From Rhodocyclales bacterium RIFCSPLOWO2_02_FULL_63_24 (lineage in GTDB: Bacteria > Pseudomonadota > Gammaproteobacteria > Burkholderiales > Rhodocyclaceae), in the NCBI GenBank assembly GCA_001828935.1, contig MHZX01000110.1, forward strand, positions 1-64,000: a stretch of 64,000 nucleotides of DNA, in the 5' to 3' direction. Below are positions 51,094 through 63,200 of the stretch, piece after piece. The position numbers and the translations under genes were made by a program. The notes below the pieces were generated by a model. It ran no database searches, was not told the origin of the DNA, and was given only the letters and a program-made list of their open reading frames with translations. Numbering within the stretch: position 1 is the stretch's first letter; each line of letters opens with the position of its first letter.

Positions 51094-51097
<4 letters not shown>
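50789..51097 (+). CDS. ureB: urease subunit beta
   Basis: [46 protein letters not shown]. Confidence 0.97.
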
Positions 51098-52794
<1,697 letters not shown>

Positions 52795-52795
52795 C

Positions 52796-53290
52796 ATGCT
52801 GCTCATCGAACAGCGCGCCGCAGTCGATGCGGCGGCGACCGAACAACTGCGGCTGCCCTTCGAGAGCCGCTGCAAGAGCCGCCTGCGCACGCGACTGGCC
52901 TCCGGCGAGGAATGCGGCCTGTTCCTCGAACGCGGCGGCGTGCTGCGCGGCGGCGACAAGCTGCTGGGCCAGGACGGTCGCGTGGTCGCGGTAGTCGCCG
53001 CGTCTGAGCTGTTGCTGGAAGCGGTGAGCAATGACCCGCTGCAACTGGCGCGCGCGGCCTACCATCTGGGCAATCGCCATGTCGCCGTGCAATTGTTGCC
53101 AGGCCGCCTGCGCTTCGCTCAAGACCACGTGCTGGGTGAGATGGTGCGCGGCCTCGGCTTGCCGGTGGACTCGATCGAGACGCCGTTCGAACCCGAGAGC
53201 GGCGCTTACGGCGCGCACGGCGGGCATGGCCACAGCACCGACGGCGAAGGCCGCGGCGCACGCATTCACGATCACTTCGCTGCCGGATGA
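52796..53290 (+). CDS. ureE: urease accessory protein UreE
   Basis: [33 protein letters not shown]; His-rich C-terminus. Confidence 0.93.
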   Translation: MLLIEQRAAVDAAATEQLRLPFESRCKSRLRTRLASGEECGLFLERGGVLRGGDKLLGQDGRVVAVVAASELLLEAVSNDPLQLARAAYHLGNRHVAVQLLPGRLRFAQDHVLGEMVRGLGLPVDSIETPFEPESGAYGAHGGHGHSTDGEGRGARIHDHFAAG

Positions 53291-53996
53291 GCCTCGCGCT
53301 GACTCGCCTGCTGCAACTCGCCAGCCCCGCGCTGCCGGTGGGCGCCTACACCTATTCGCAGGGATTGGAGTGGGCGGTCGAGGCCGGCACGATACAGGAC
53401 GAGGCCAGCGCACTGGGCTGGATAGTCGGCCAACTCGAATGGAATCTCGGCCGCTACGAGGCGCCCTTGCTGATTCGCATGATGGAAGCGTGGAGAGTCG
53501 GCGCTTGCCCGCCCGCGAAGCGGAATCCCGGGCAGACAGAGTCCGACGCGGCGCTTGAACTGGACGTCGAGTATCTGGCGACGCGCGAGACGGCCGAGTT
53601 GCGCGCCGAGACCCTGCAGATGGGCTATTCGATGCAACGCCTGCTGCACGAGCTGGGCGACTTTCCGCAGCCTTTGCTGGATGCAGTCGCCGTGTCGCCG
53701 GCGCCGACTCTCCCCTATGTCTGGAGTTGTGCCGCCGCGGCCTGGCAGATCCCGCCGCCGGATGCGCTGACGGCCTGGCTCTGGAGCTGGGCCGAGAATC
53801 AGACCATGGCCGCGCTGAAGGCCGTGCCGCTGGGCCAGGCTGCCGGCCAGCGCATCCTGCAGGAGATCGGCCGCCGCCTGCCTGCCTTCGTCGAGCGCGC
53901 GCTGGCGCTCGACGAGGCCGACTATTCCAACTTCGCGCCGGGCTTCGCCATCGCCTGCTGCAATCACGAAACCCAATACACGAGACTCTTCAGATC

Positions 53997-54000
<4 letters not shown>
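53287..54000 (+). CDS. ureF: urease accessory protein UreF with apparent approximately 19-aa in-frame insertion
   Basis: [50 protein letters not shown]. Confidence 0.93.
53492..53555 (+). repeat. REP-like hairpin element inserted in-frame in ureF
   Basis: TGCCCG-CCCGCGAAGCGG-AATCC-CGGGCA (53506-53534), flanked by AGAGTCGGCGCT and GACAGAGTCCGACGC; encodes [19 protein letters not shown]. Confidence 0.8.
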
Positions 54001-54605
<605 letters not shown>

Positions 54606-54729
54606 AGTTCTCCGCTCCAATCGAGGGCCTGGTACCGACCGCCATGCCCGCTGAGTCTGGCGGCGTCGGTTACAAATGCGATGGCATGAATTAGACTGGC
54701 GCCACCGAAATCGCCAAGAGGAGGGCGGG

Positions 54730-56685
54730 ATGATCCCGCAGCAGCCGGCATTTTCCCAGGAGCGCGGCCACGCGCTGCGCATCGCGCTGATCTATGCGGT
54801 GATCGGCGTCCTCTGGATGCTGCTCACCAGCGGCATTCCCGCGCTGTTGTTCAGCCGCCAGGTGTCCCTGCGCGACCTGCCCTGGAGCCAGACCGTGAGC
54901 GGCATGCTGGTGGTGCTCTCGTCCTCCCTGCTGCTCTTCCTGCTGGTGCGGAAGAAGCTGGAGGACGCGCACCGCGCGGCGCAGGCCCTGAACCTGCGGG
55001 ATCGCGCGATCGAGTCGAGCATCAACGCCATCATCATCGCCGACCATTCCGCGCCCGACGATCCGGTCGAATACGTCAATCCGGCGTTCACCCATATCAC
55101 CGGCTATGCCGCCGCCGATGTGCTGGGCCGCAACTGCCGTTTCCTGCTCGGCGACGATACCGATCAGCCGGCGCTGGAGAACATCCGCGCCGCCTTGCGC
55201 GAGAACAAGAAGGGGCGGGCCCTGCTGCGCAACTATCGCAAGGATGGCAGCCTGTTCTGGAACGACCTGCACCTGGCTCCGGTGCAGGGCGATGGCGGTG
55301 TCGTGACGCATTTCATCGGCATCCTGAACGACGTTACCGACTCGATGCGCTACCAGGATGAACTCGAACATCAGGCCACCCACGACACCCTGACCGGCCT
55401 GCCCAACCGCAACCTGCTGAAGGACCGCATCGCCCAGGCCATCGGCTATGCGCAGCGCTACCAGCGAGGGCTGGCGGTAGCCTTCATCGACCTCGACAAC
55501 TTCAAGCTGATCAACGACAGCCTCGGCCACCAGTCCGGCGACCAGTTGCTGAAGACCGTTGCCGCCCGCATCCTGTCGTGCATCCGCGTCAGCGATACCG
55601 TGGCGCGGCTCGGCGGCGACGAATTCGTGGTGCTGCTGTGCGACCACCAGGCCGAAGAAAGCGCCGACTGCACCTCGGCCAACCTCACGCTGCAACGCAT
55701 CCTCGATGAAATCGCGCAGCCCTACCAGATCGGCCCGCACGAGTTCTTCCTGTCCTGCAGCATCGGCTACAGCCTGTTGCCCGATGACGGCGATACCGCC
55801 GAACTGCTGCTGAAAAATGCCGACATGGCGATGTATCACGCCAAGGAACTCGGCCGCAACAACATCCAGGCCTACGCGGCCGAACTCAACGAGAAAGTGG
55901 CGCGGCGGCTGTCGCTGGAAGGCGACCTGCGCCGCGCGCTGGAGAACGGCGAATTCTTCCTTTGCTACCAGCCGCAGATCGATCTCGCCACGCGCCGCCT
56001 GGTCGGCATGGAGACGCTGATCCGCTGGCAGCATCCGCAACGCGGCCTGATTTCGCCGGTGCAGTTCATTCCGTTGGCCGAAGAGACCGGGCTCATCGTC
56101 CAGATCGGCGCCTGGGTCCTGCGCACCGCATGCAAGCAGGCCAAGGCCTGGCAGGACGAGGGCTTGCCGCCGGTCCGGATGTCGGTCAATCTTTCGGCGC
56201 GGCAGTTCATCCAGCGCGACCTGGTCGCCTCGATCAAGCAGGCGCTGGAAGAGACCGGGCTGTCTGCCGAATACCTGGAGCTCGAGTTGACCGAAAGCCT
56301 CATCATGCACAATGCCGAGTTGTTCATCTCGACCTTGCGCGAGTTGCGGGAGATCGGCATCGAGCTGGCGGTGGACGACTTCGGCACGGGGTATTCCAGC
56401 CTCAGCTATCTCCAGCGCTTCCCGATCAACCGGCTCAAGATCGACCAGTCCTTTGTCCGCGATATTGCCGGCAATGCCGACAGCGGCGCCATCTCGGCGG
56501 CCATCATCAAGCTCGGCCACAGCCTCGGCCTGAAGGTCATCGCCGAGGGTGTGGAAACCGTCGAGCAGCTCGAAGTCCTGAACTCCAACGACTGCAACGA
56601 AATCCAGGGCTTCTACTTCAGCAAGCCCTTGCCGGCTGCCGAAATGCGCCAGTTCATGGAGCAGAGCCGGGGCGCGTCGCTCTGA
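54730..56685 (+). CDS. PAS-GGDEF-EAL signalling protein
   Basis: PAS domain; [16 protein letters not shown]-domain motif [17 protein letters not shown]. Confidence 0.92.
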   Translation: MIPQQPAFSQERGHALRIALIYAVIGVLWMLLTSGIPALLFSRQVSLRDLPWSQTVSGMLVVLSSSLLLFLLVRKKLEDAHRAAQALNLRDRAIESSINAIIIADHSAPDDPVEYVNPAFTHITGYAAADVLGRNCRFLLGDDTDQPALENIRAALRENKKGRALLRNYRKDGSLFWNDLHLAPVQGDGGVVTHFIGILNDVTDSMRYQDELEHQATHDTLTGLPNRNLLKDRIAQAIGYAQRYQRGLAVAFIDLDNFKLINDSLGHQSGDQLLKTVAARILSCIRVSDTVARLGGDEFVVLLCDHQAEESADCTSANLTLQRILDEIAQPYQIGPHEFFLSCSIGYSLLPDDGDTAELLLKNADMAMYHAKELGRNNIQAYAAELNEKVARRLSLEGDLRRALENGEFFLCYQPQIDLATRRLVGMETLIRWQHPQRGLISPVQFIPLAEETGLIVQIGAWVLRTACKQAKAWQDEGLPPVRMSVNLSARQFIQRDLVASIKQALEETGLSAEYLELELTESLIMHNAELFISTLRELREIGIELAVDDFGTGYSSLSYLQRFPINRLKIDQSFVRDIAGNADSGAISAAIIKLGHSLGLKVIAEGVETVEQLEVLNSNDCNEIQGFYFSKPLPAAEMRQFMEQSRGASL

Positions 56686-56692
56686 TCAGGCA

Positions 56693-57475
56693 TCAGGCGC
56701 CGTCCGCCTCGATGACGAAGGCATCGAGCGCCAACGCCCCCAGTTGACTGTCGCGGTAGGCCGTGCGCACGTTCGCCTGCTCGCCGCCGGCGCCCAGCGC
56801 GACATACAGCGGCAGCAGATGTTCCGCCGACGGATGCGCCCGCGCGGCATGCGGCGCCTGACGCTGCCAGTCGAACAGCGCCGGCAGGTCGCGCCGCTGC
56901 AAGGCAGCGCCAAACCACTCGCGGAATTCGCTGACGTAGGGCAGGATCGCGCCGTCCGCCGCATCGGCGACGATGTCGCGCAAATTGTGGGTCAGCCCGC
57001 CCGAGGCGAGGACCAGCACGCCGCTGCGGGCCAGAGGCTGCAACCGCTGCCCCAGCCGGAAATGGCTTTCGGCATCGGACTGCGGCATCACGGCGAGCTG
57101 GATCACGGGAATCTCGGCGGCCGGATACATCGCGCGCAAGGGCGACCACGCGCCGTGGTCGAGCCCGCGCTGGCGGTCGAGCTGGATCTCGGGGATGAGC
57201 TCGGCCACTTCTGCGGCGAGCGCGGGTGCGCCGGGGGCGGGGTAGTCGAGTTGGTAGAGCGGCTGGGGAAAGCCGTAGAAATCGTGCATCGTTGCCGGTC
57301 GCAGGGTGGCGCTGACCGCAGGTGCGCGCGTCGTCCAATGCGCGGAGACGGCGAGAATCGCGCGCGGCCGCGGCAGTTGCAGCGCCAGCGCCTGCCACGC
57401 TGGACCGCTGCGGCCCGGCTCCAGCATCAGCATCGGCGAGCCATGGGAAACGAATACCGGTGGAATGGGGTTCAT
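56693..57475 (-). CDS. 4,5-DOPA-dioxygenase-like class III extradiol dioxygenase
   Basis: PPVFVSHGSPMLMLEPG; ILAVSAHWTTRAPAVS; MHDFYGFPQPLYQLDYPAPG. Confidence 0.9.
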   Translation of the reverse strand: MNPIPPVFVSHGSPMLMLEPGRSGPAWQALALQLPRPRAILAVSAHWTTRAPAVSATLRPATMHDFYGFPQPLYQLDYPAPGAPALAAEVAELIPEIQLDRQRGLDHGAWSPLRAMYPAAEIPVIQLAVMPQSDAESHFRLGQRLQPLARSGVLVLASGGLTHNLRDIVADAADGAILPYVSEFREWFGAALQRRDLPALFDWQRQAPHAARAHPSAEHLLPLYVALGAGGEQANVRTAYRDSQLGALALDAFVIEADGA

Positions 57476-57639
57476 GGCCGCAGTCTAGCCCGGCGCAAGC
57501 GTGCGGTCAGCGGGCGGCGCGGAACACATTGTTGTGCGCCGAGCAACAGGGTGCGGGCCGCCAATATCTGCGCGACGCCATCGCGGCCGCCGCGCATTTC
57601 ACTATACTCGTCGCGCATCGGACACCGGGAGCCACCTTC

Positions 57640-58041
57640 ATGACCACCGTTTTTTCACGCATCATCGCCGGCGAACTGCCCTGTGCCAAAGTTTTCGAGG
57701 ACGACTTGGTGTTCGCCTTCATGGACGCCGGCCAGGTCAATCCGGGCCATGTCATCGTCGCCAGCAAGGCCCCGTTCGAAACCCTGATGGATGCCGACGA
57801 AGCCACGGCGCGGGCCATGATGGCCGCCGCCTGGCGCATCGCACGCGCCGTGCAGGAGGCCTTCGCCCCGGCCGGCATGACCATCCTCCAGGCCAATAAG
57901 GCCGCCGGCTGGCAGACCGTGCCGCACCTCCATCTGCATGTTCTGCCGCGCCACGCCGACGACGGCGTCGACCTGACCTGGCCACGCCAGGAGCCGGGGC
58001 TGGAACGACTGCGGGAACTGGCGGCGAAAATCCGCCTGTGA
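57640..58041 (+). CDS. HIT family protein
   Basis: FSRIIAGELPCAKVFEDDLVFAFMD; HLHLHVLPR. Confidence 0.93.
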   Translation: MTTVFSRIIAGELPCAKVFEDDLVFAFMDAGQVNPGHVIVASKAPFETLMDADEATARAMMAAAWRIARAVQEAFAPAGMTILQANKAAGWQTVPHLHLHVLPRHADDGVDLTWPRQEPGLERLRELAAKIRL

Positions 58042-58048
58042 GGCCGGA

Positions 58049-58444
58049 TCAGGCCGGCTGGCGCTTCTTCTGGATCAGCTCGATCTTGTAGCCGTCGGGG
58101 TCCTCGACGAAGGCGATCACGCTTGTGCCGCCTTTCATCGGTCCCGCTTCGCGCGTGACCTTGCCGCCACGCCGGCGGATTTCATCGCAGGCCGCGTAGG
58201 CATCGTCCACCGCCAGCGCGATGTGGCCGAAGCCGGTGCCGATCTCGTAACGCTCGACGCCCCAGTTATAGGTCAGTTCGATCACGGCGCCGTCCTGCTC
58301 GTCCTCGAAGCCGACGAAGGCCAGGGTGAATTTTCCTTCCGGGTAGTCGTTGCGCCGCAGCAGGCGCATGCCCAGCACCTCGGTATAGAAGGCCAGCGAC
58401 TTGTCCAGGTCGCCGACGCGCAGCATGGTGTGCAGGATTCGCAT
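58049..58444 (-). CDS. gloA: lactoylglutathione lyase
   Basis: [46 protein letters not shown]. Confidence 0.95.
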   Translation of the reverse strand: MRILHTMLRVGDLDKSLAFYTEVLGMRLLRRNDYPEGKFTLAFVGFEDEQDGAVIELTYNWGVERYEIGTGFGHIALAVDDAYAACDEIRRRGGKVTREAGPMKGGTSVIAFVEDPDGYKIELIQKKRQPA

Positions 58445-58454
58445 CTTGATTCCT

Positions 58455-59198
58455 TCAGAGAATCGGCAGCGAGGCGGCGCGCTGCTTGAGTTCGCCGCGG
58501 GCGGCTTTCCACTCCGGATAGAGCGAGCCGACCACGCGCCAGAAGCGTTCGCTGTGGTTCATTTCCAGCAGGTGCGCGACCTCGTGGGCCACCACGTAGT
58601 CGCCCAGGTGCGTCGGCAGGTGGATCAGGCGCCAGTTCACCCGGATGCCGCCATGCCGGCTGCAACTGCCCCAGCGCGTATGGGCCGAGGACAGGCTGAG
58701 TTTGGGCACCGCCAGGTCGAGCCGGCCGGTGTAGTGGGCCAGGCGCTCGCCGAAATGGGTGAGTGCCCGCTTCTGCAGCGCGCGCACGGCCAAAGGCCCA
58801 AGGTCGGCCTCGGGGCGCGCTTCGAGCACCAGCAGATTGGCGACCCAGCGCACCCGGTTGGCGCCGGGCAGCACACGCACTTCGGCTTCGGTGTCGAGCA
58901 GCGGCAGGCGCGCGCCGTCCTTGACCGTGAGGTGGCGCGGCTGGGTGGCATGGGCGAGTTCGCCGAGCTTCTTGAGAACCCAGTCGCTGTGGCTTTGGAC
59001 GAAGCTCTCGATCTCGTTCAGGGTGATGCGATGCGGCGCGCCGATGCGCAGCCCGCGCTCGTCGATGGTCATGGTGAGGCGCTTGGCGCCGCCCTTGAGC
59101 CGGTAGTCGATGATGCGGCCGCCGATCAGCAGGTGGCGCGTCTTGGCCTCGGGCGGCGGCGACGGCAGGCGGAATAGCTTGAGCTGTTCGAGAAACAT
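58455..59198 (-). CDS. YgjP/DUF45-type metallopeptidase
   Basis: [47 protein letters not shown] (HExxH). Confidence 0.9.
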   Translation of the reverse strand: MFLEQLKLFRLPSPPPEAKTRHLLIGGRIIDYRLKGGAKRLTMTIDERGLRIGAPHRITLNEIESFVQSHSDWVLKKLGELAHATQPRHLTVKDGARLPLLDTEAEVRVLPGANRVRWVANLLVLEARPEADLGPLAVRALQKRALTHFGERLAHYTGRLDLAVPKLSLSSAHTRWGSCSRHGGIRVNWRLIHLPTHLGDYVVAHEVAHLLEMNHSERFWRVVGSLYPEWKAARGELKQRAASLPIL

Positions 59199-59207
59199 CG
59201 GACCGTA

Positions 59208-59741
59208 TCAATGAGTGACGAGCGGCGCACCGAACAGGTCGCAGCCGCCGTCTTCCGGCGGCAGGGCGGCGATGGCGCGGGCGATGGTCTGCTCGATCAC
59301 GGCCATGGGTTGTTCGATCAGGTGCCAGTTGCAGCGCAGCGTGTCGCTGTCCTGCACCTCGGCCCAGTGGCCGCGCGCCGAGAACGACAGCGCCAGGCGC
59401 GGAGCGCGGCGTCCCGGACTCTGTCTGCCGGGGCTTCCGCTTCGCGGGCCGGCAAGCGCCCATTGTTGCTCGATGACCTGCTGCAGGCAGCGCTTGGCCT
59501 CGCCGCGCAGCCATGCTTCGGCCCGGTCCTGGATCTGGCGTGGCGTGGCTTGCGGCGGCAGCGGCAGATCCAGCGTATCGCCTTCGCGCAGCGCATCCTT
59601 GTGCCGGGTGTCGAGCACCAGGCGCAGGCTGCCGCCGAGGAAGGGCAACGCGGCGCCGTCATGCCAGCGACTGGCCGGGTCGGGCGCGGTGCCGTCGAGC
59701 TTGAGATTGAGTTGGGGGTTGCGGTGGCTGGCGATGTTCAT
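59208..59741 (-). CDS. YgjP-like paralogue lacking the HExxH motif
   Basis: PFLGGSLRLVLD...LALSFSARGHWAEVQDSDTLRCNWHLIEQPMAVIEQTIARAIAALPPED aligns by eye with the adjacent metallopeptidase; no zinc ligands at the HEVAH position. Confidence 0.65.
   Translation of the reverse strand: MNIASHRNPQLNLKLDGTAPDPASRWHDGAALPFLGGSLRLVLDTRHKDALREGDTLDLPLPPQATPRQIQDRAEAWLRGEAKRCLQQVIEQQWALAGPRSGSPGRQSPGRRAPRLALSFSARGHWAEVQDSDTLRCNWHLIEQPMAVIEQTIARAIAALPPEDGGCDLFGAPLVTH
59426..59454 (-). repeat. REP-like hairpin element inserted in-frame in the YgjP-like paralogue
   Basis: Minus strand: TGCCGG-CCCGCGAAGCGG-AAGCC-CCGGCA followed by GACAGAGTCCGGGACGC; encodes part of AGPRSGSPGRQSPGRRAPR on an alternative frame relative to ureF. 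Confidence 0.78.
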
Positions 59742-60466
59742 TGCGGACCTCCATAGAGGTGTGGGCTGATGCGGCTCATTTCGGTTTCGATCCAGGCTTC
59801 GGCACGATCCAGTACCTCGCTGGCCGTCAGGCCGGCGGGATCGATGGTCGGGCCGATGCTGACGGTGACGGTGCCGCAACGCTTGAACAGCGCATTGCGG
59901 CCCCAGAATTCGCCCGAATTCAGCGCCACCGGAACCACCGGCGCGCCGGTTTCCACGGCGAGCAGCGCGCCGCCGCCCTTGTAGCGGTTTTTCGAGCCGG
60001 GTTGCGAGCGCGTGCCTTCCGGGAAGATGATTACAGTGTAGCCGTTGGCCAGCCGATCCCGGCCCTGCTCGACAAGGCGTTTCAGGCTCGATTTGGTGGC
60101 GCTGCGATCGGTCTCGATCATCGGAATCGAGGCCAGCGCCCAGCCGAAGAACGGCAGGTACTTGATCTCCTTGCGCCAGACGAAGACGGTGTCCTTGAAC
60201 ACTTCCTGCAGCATGAAGGTCTCCCAGGCCGACTGGTGCTTGGCCAGCACGATGGCGGCGCGGTCGGGGATGTTCTCGGCACCCAGCAGCCGGTAGGGAA
60301 TGCCCAGCACATGCTTGACCAGCCAGATCGTGAAATTCACCCAGGGCACCACGGTCTGGCGCCGCATGTGGTGCGGCAGCGGCCGGCAGAGGATCACCCC
60401 CAGCGTGTAGGGCGGCGTCACCAGCAGCAGGATCAGCAGGAACAGCAGGGAGCGGAAGACGGCCAT
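59738..60466 (-). CDS. 1-acyl-sn-glycerol-3-phosphate acyltransferase
   Basis: AIVLAKHQSAWETFML; VIIFPEGTRSQPGSK. Confidence 0.93.
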   Translation of the reverse strand: MAVFRSLLFLLILLLVTPPYTLGVILCRPLPHHMRRQTVVPWVNFTIWLVKHVLGIPYRLLGAENIPDRAAIVLAKHQSAWETFMLQEVFKDTVFVWRKEIKYLPFFGWALASIPMIETDRSATKSSLKRLVEQGRDRLANGYTVIIFPEGTRSQPGSKNRYKGGGALLAVETGAPVVPVALNSGEFWGRNALFKRCGTVTVSIGPTIDPAGLTASEVLDRAEAWIETEMSRISPHLYGGPQ

Positions 60467-60999
60467 CAGCGGGCGATATGGGCGGCGGCAGCCGCAAGGT
60501 CGGGAAACACCAGCGTGTCCGGCGGCAGCGCGGGATCATCCACCGTCTTGCGGCCCTTTCCGGTCAGCACCAGCATCGGCTGCGCGCCAACCGCGGCGGC
60601 GGCTTGCAGGTCGCGCAGCGAATCGCCTACCGCCGGCACGCCGGCCAGGTCGGCGTTGAAGCGGGCGGCGATCTCGCGCAGCATGCCGGGCTTGGGCTTG
60701 CGGCAGTCGCAGTTGTCGGCGTTGGTGTGCGGGCAGAAGAACACCGCGTCGATGCGGCCGCCGACCTGCGCCAGCGCCTTCAGCATCTTGTCGTGAATGG
60801 CGACCAGCGTGTCGGTCTCGAACAGTCCGCGGCCGACGCCCGACTGGTTGGTCGCCACCACCACGCGGTAGCCGGCCTGGTTGAGGCGGGCGATGGCGGC
60901 GAGGCTGCCGGGGATCGGCTTCCATTCGTCCGGCGACTTGATGTACTGGTCGGAGTCGTGGTTGATCACGCCGTCGCGATCGAGGATGACAAGTTTCAT
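60466..60999 (-). CDS. gmhB: D-glycero-beta-D-manno-heptose-1,7-bisphosphate 7-phosphatase
   Basis: LVILDRDGVINHDSDQYIKSPDEWKPIPGSLAAIARLNQAGYRVVVATNQSGVGRG. Confidence 0.95.
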   Translation of the reverse strand: MKLVILDRDGVINHDSDQYIKSPDEWKPIPGSLAAIARLNQAGYRVVVATNQSGVGRGLFETDTLVAIHDKMLKALAQVGGRIDAVFFCPHTNADNCDCRKPKPGMLREIAARFNADLAGVPAVGDSLRDLQAAAAVGAQPMLVLTGKGRKTVDDPALPPDTLVFPDLAAAAAHIAR

Positions 61000-61094
61000 G
61001 ATTTCATTTTCTCCATGCAGCGCACGGCGGCAGGGTTGAACACGGATGCAAAAGAGGCTTTGTTTGGCACGCCGTGTCGCCCTGTGCGCCTTGA

Positions 61095-63200
61095 CTAGCT
61101 GGAAAGTCGGGAAATGTCGGCGACCCGGTTCATCAAGCCGGCGAGGCGCGACAGCAGGGCCAGGCGATTGGCGCGAATCGCCGCATCCTCGGCCATCACC
61201 ATGACGCCGTCGAAGAAGGCATCGACCGCGCCACGCAAGCCGGCCAGGGCTTTCAGCGCACCTGCATAGTCCTCGGCGGCAAGCTGGGCTTCGATGCGGG
61301 GGGCGGCGGCGGTGACGGCGGCGAACAGCGCCTGCTCCGCATCTTCCTGCAACAGCGTGGCATCGACCGTCGCGTCGGCGTCGCTGCCTGATTTCTTGAG
61401 GATGTTCACGATGCGCTTGTTGGCTGCCGCCAGCGCTTCGGCTTCGGGCAACGCGGCGAAGGCCTTGACTGCGGCGAGCCGCGCCGGGACCTGGTCGATG
61501 CGCGCCGGATCGAGCGCCAGCACCGCATCGACCGCCTTGTGGTCGTGCCCGGCGTCGCGCAGCATGTGGCGCAGGCGCTCCTTGAAGAAGTTATGCAAAG
61601 CGGTATCCCCTTGCGGGACGGCGCTGGCGACACGCCAGTTGCCGCTGAACAGTTCAGGCGCGAAGCCGGCGGCGGCCTCGTCGATCAGATCCGGCAGCGC
61701 CAGCGGCAGCGGTGTTTCCATCAGGATGCGCAGTACACCCAGCGCGGCGCGGCGCAGGCCGAAGGGGTCCTTGTCGCCGGTCGGTATCTGGCCGATGCCG
61801 AAGAAACCGATCAGCGCATCGAGCTTGTCGGCCAGCGCCACGGCGCAGGCGACCGGGCCTTGCGGCAGCGCATCGCCATTGAAGCGCGGCTGGTAGTGGC
61901 TCTGGATCGCGTCGGCCACCACGGCCGGCTCGCCGTCGGCCAGCGCGTAGTAGCGGCCCATGATGCCCTGCAGTTCGGGGAACTCGCCGACCATGTCGCT
62001 GACCAGATCAGCCTTCGCCAGCAGGGCCGCGCGTTCCGCCTGCATGGCGTCGGCGCCGAGGCGCTGCGCAATGGCGGCGGCCAGCTTGACCAGGCGGTCG
62101 ACGCGCTCGCCCTGGCTGCCCAGCTTGTTGTGATAGACCACCCGCGACAGCTTGCCGATGCGTGCCGAGAGCGGCGTTTTCTTGTCGGTCTCGAAGAAGA
62201 ACTTGGCGTCGGCCAGGCGCGGGCGCACCACGCGCGCGTTGCCGGTGACGATATGCACCGGATCGGCGACCTTCATGTTGGAGACGACGAGGAAGCGATG
62301 GGTCAGCTTTGCATCCTGGCCCGCGCCATCCATCAGCGGGAAGTACTTCTGGTTCGCCTTCATGGTCAGGATCAGGCATTCCTGCGGCACGGCAAGAAAC
62401 TCCGGCTCGAAGTTCGCTTCATACACGGCGGGGAATTCGACCAGGGCCGTGACTTCGTCCACCAGCGCTTCGTCCTTCAGCCAGGTCAGCGTGCCGGCGG
62501 CGCGGTCGAGTTGCTCGACGATCATGGCGCGGCGCCGGCCGAAGCTGGCGATGACGTGGCCCTGCTTTTCCAGCACCGCTTCGTAGTCGGCAGCGCTCGG
62601 AATCTCGATCACGCCGATGCTCATGAAGCGGTGGCCGCGCGTCACATTGCGGCTGGGCAGGCCGAGCACCGTGCCGCCGACGATGCGCGGGCCGTGCAGC
62701 ATGATGAGCCCATGCACCGGACGCACGAACTGCGCCTCGCCGGCGCCCCAGCGCATCAGTTTGGCCACCGGCAGTTTCTTCAGCGCGGCTTCGACCATGG
62801 CGGACAAATATTCGTCGAGGCGGCCGCCGCTCTTCTTGAGGCGGGCGACGAAATACTCCGCCTTGCCATCGTTGAGTTTTTCCAGTTGCCCGAACTCGAC
62901 CCCTGCGGAACGCATGAAGCCCTCCAGCGCCTTGGTCGGCGTGCCGTCGGCGCCGACTCCTGAAGCCACCGCCGGGCCCTTCTTCTCGATCACGCGATCC
63001 GGCTGGCTTTCCAGGCAGTCGTCGAATTGCAGCGCCAGCCGGCGCGGCGTGGCGAACCAGCGGCCCACATTGGCGGCGTCGATGAAGCCGGCTTCGGCCA
63101 GCGCCTTCTGCATCTGCTCGCGGAAGGACAGGCCGAGCCTGGCCAGCGATTTCGGCGGCAGTTCCTCGGTCAGGAGTTCGATCAGCAATGTTGCCTTCAT
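61095..63200 (-). CDS. glyS: glycyl-tRNA synthetase beta subunit
   Basis: [30 protein letters not shown]... Confidence 0.96.
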   Translation of the reverse strand: MKATLLIELLTEELPPKSLARLGLSFREQMQKALAEAGFIDAANVGRWFATPRRLALQFDDCLESQPDRVIEKKGPAVASGVGADGTPTKALEGFMRSAGVEFGQLEKLNDGKAEYFVARLKKSGGRLDEYLSAMVEAALKKLPVAKLMRWGAGEAQFVRPVHGLIMLHGPRIVGGTVLGLPSRNVTRGHRFMSIGVIEIPSAADYEAVLEKQGHVIASFGRRRAMIVEQLDRAAGTLTWLKDEALVDEVTALVEFPAVYEANFEPEFLAVPQECLILTMKANQKYFPLMDGAGQDAKLTHRFLVVSNMKVADPVHIVTGNARVVRPRLADAKFFFETDKKTPLSARIGKLSRVVYHNKLGSQGERVDRLVKLAAAIAQRLGADAMQAERAALLAKADLVSDMVGEFPELQGIMGRYYALADGEPAVVADAIQSHYQPRFNGDALPQGPVACAVALADKLDALIGFFGIGQIPTGDKDPFGLRRAALGVLRILMETPLPLALPDLIDEAAAGFAPELFSGNWRVASAVPQGDTALHNFFKERLRHMLRDAGHDHKAVDAVLALDPARIDQVPARLAAVKAFAALPEAEALAAANKRIVNILKKSGSDADATVDATLLQEDAEQALFAAVTAAAPRIEAQLAAEDYAGALKALAGLRGAVDAFFDGVMVMAEDAAIRANRLALLSRLAGLMNRVADISRLSS

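Noticed and set aside
62937-62960. Possible extra copy of the 24-bp motif in glyS
   Set aside because: Only the left core matches (GAGTCGGCGCCGACGGC); GADGxPTKA is natural GlyS sequence.
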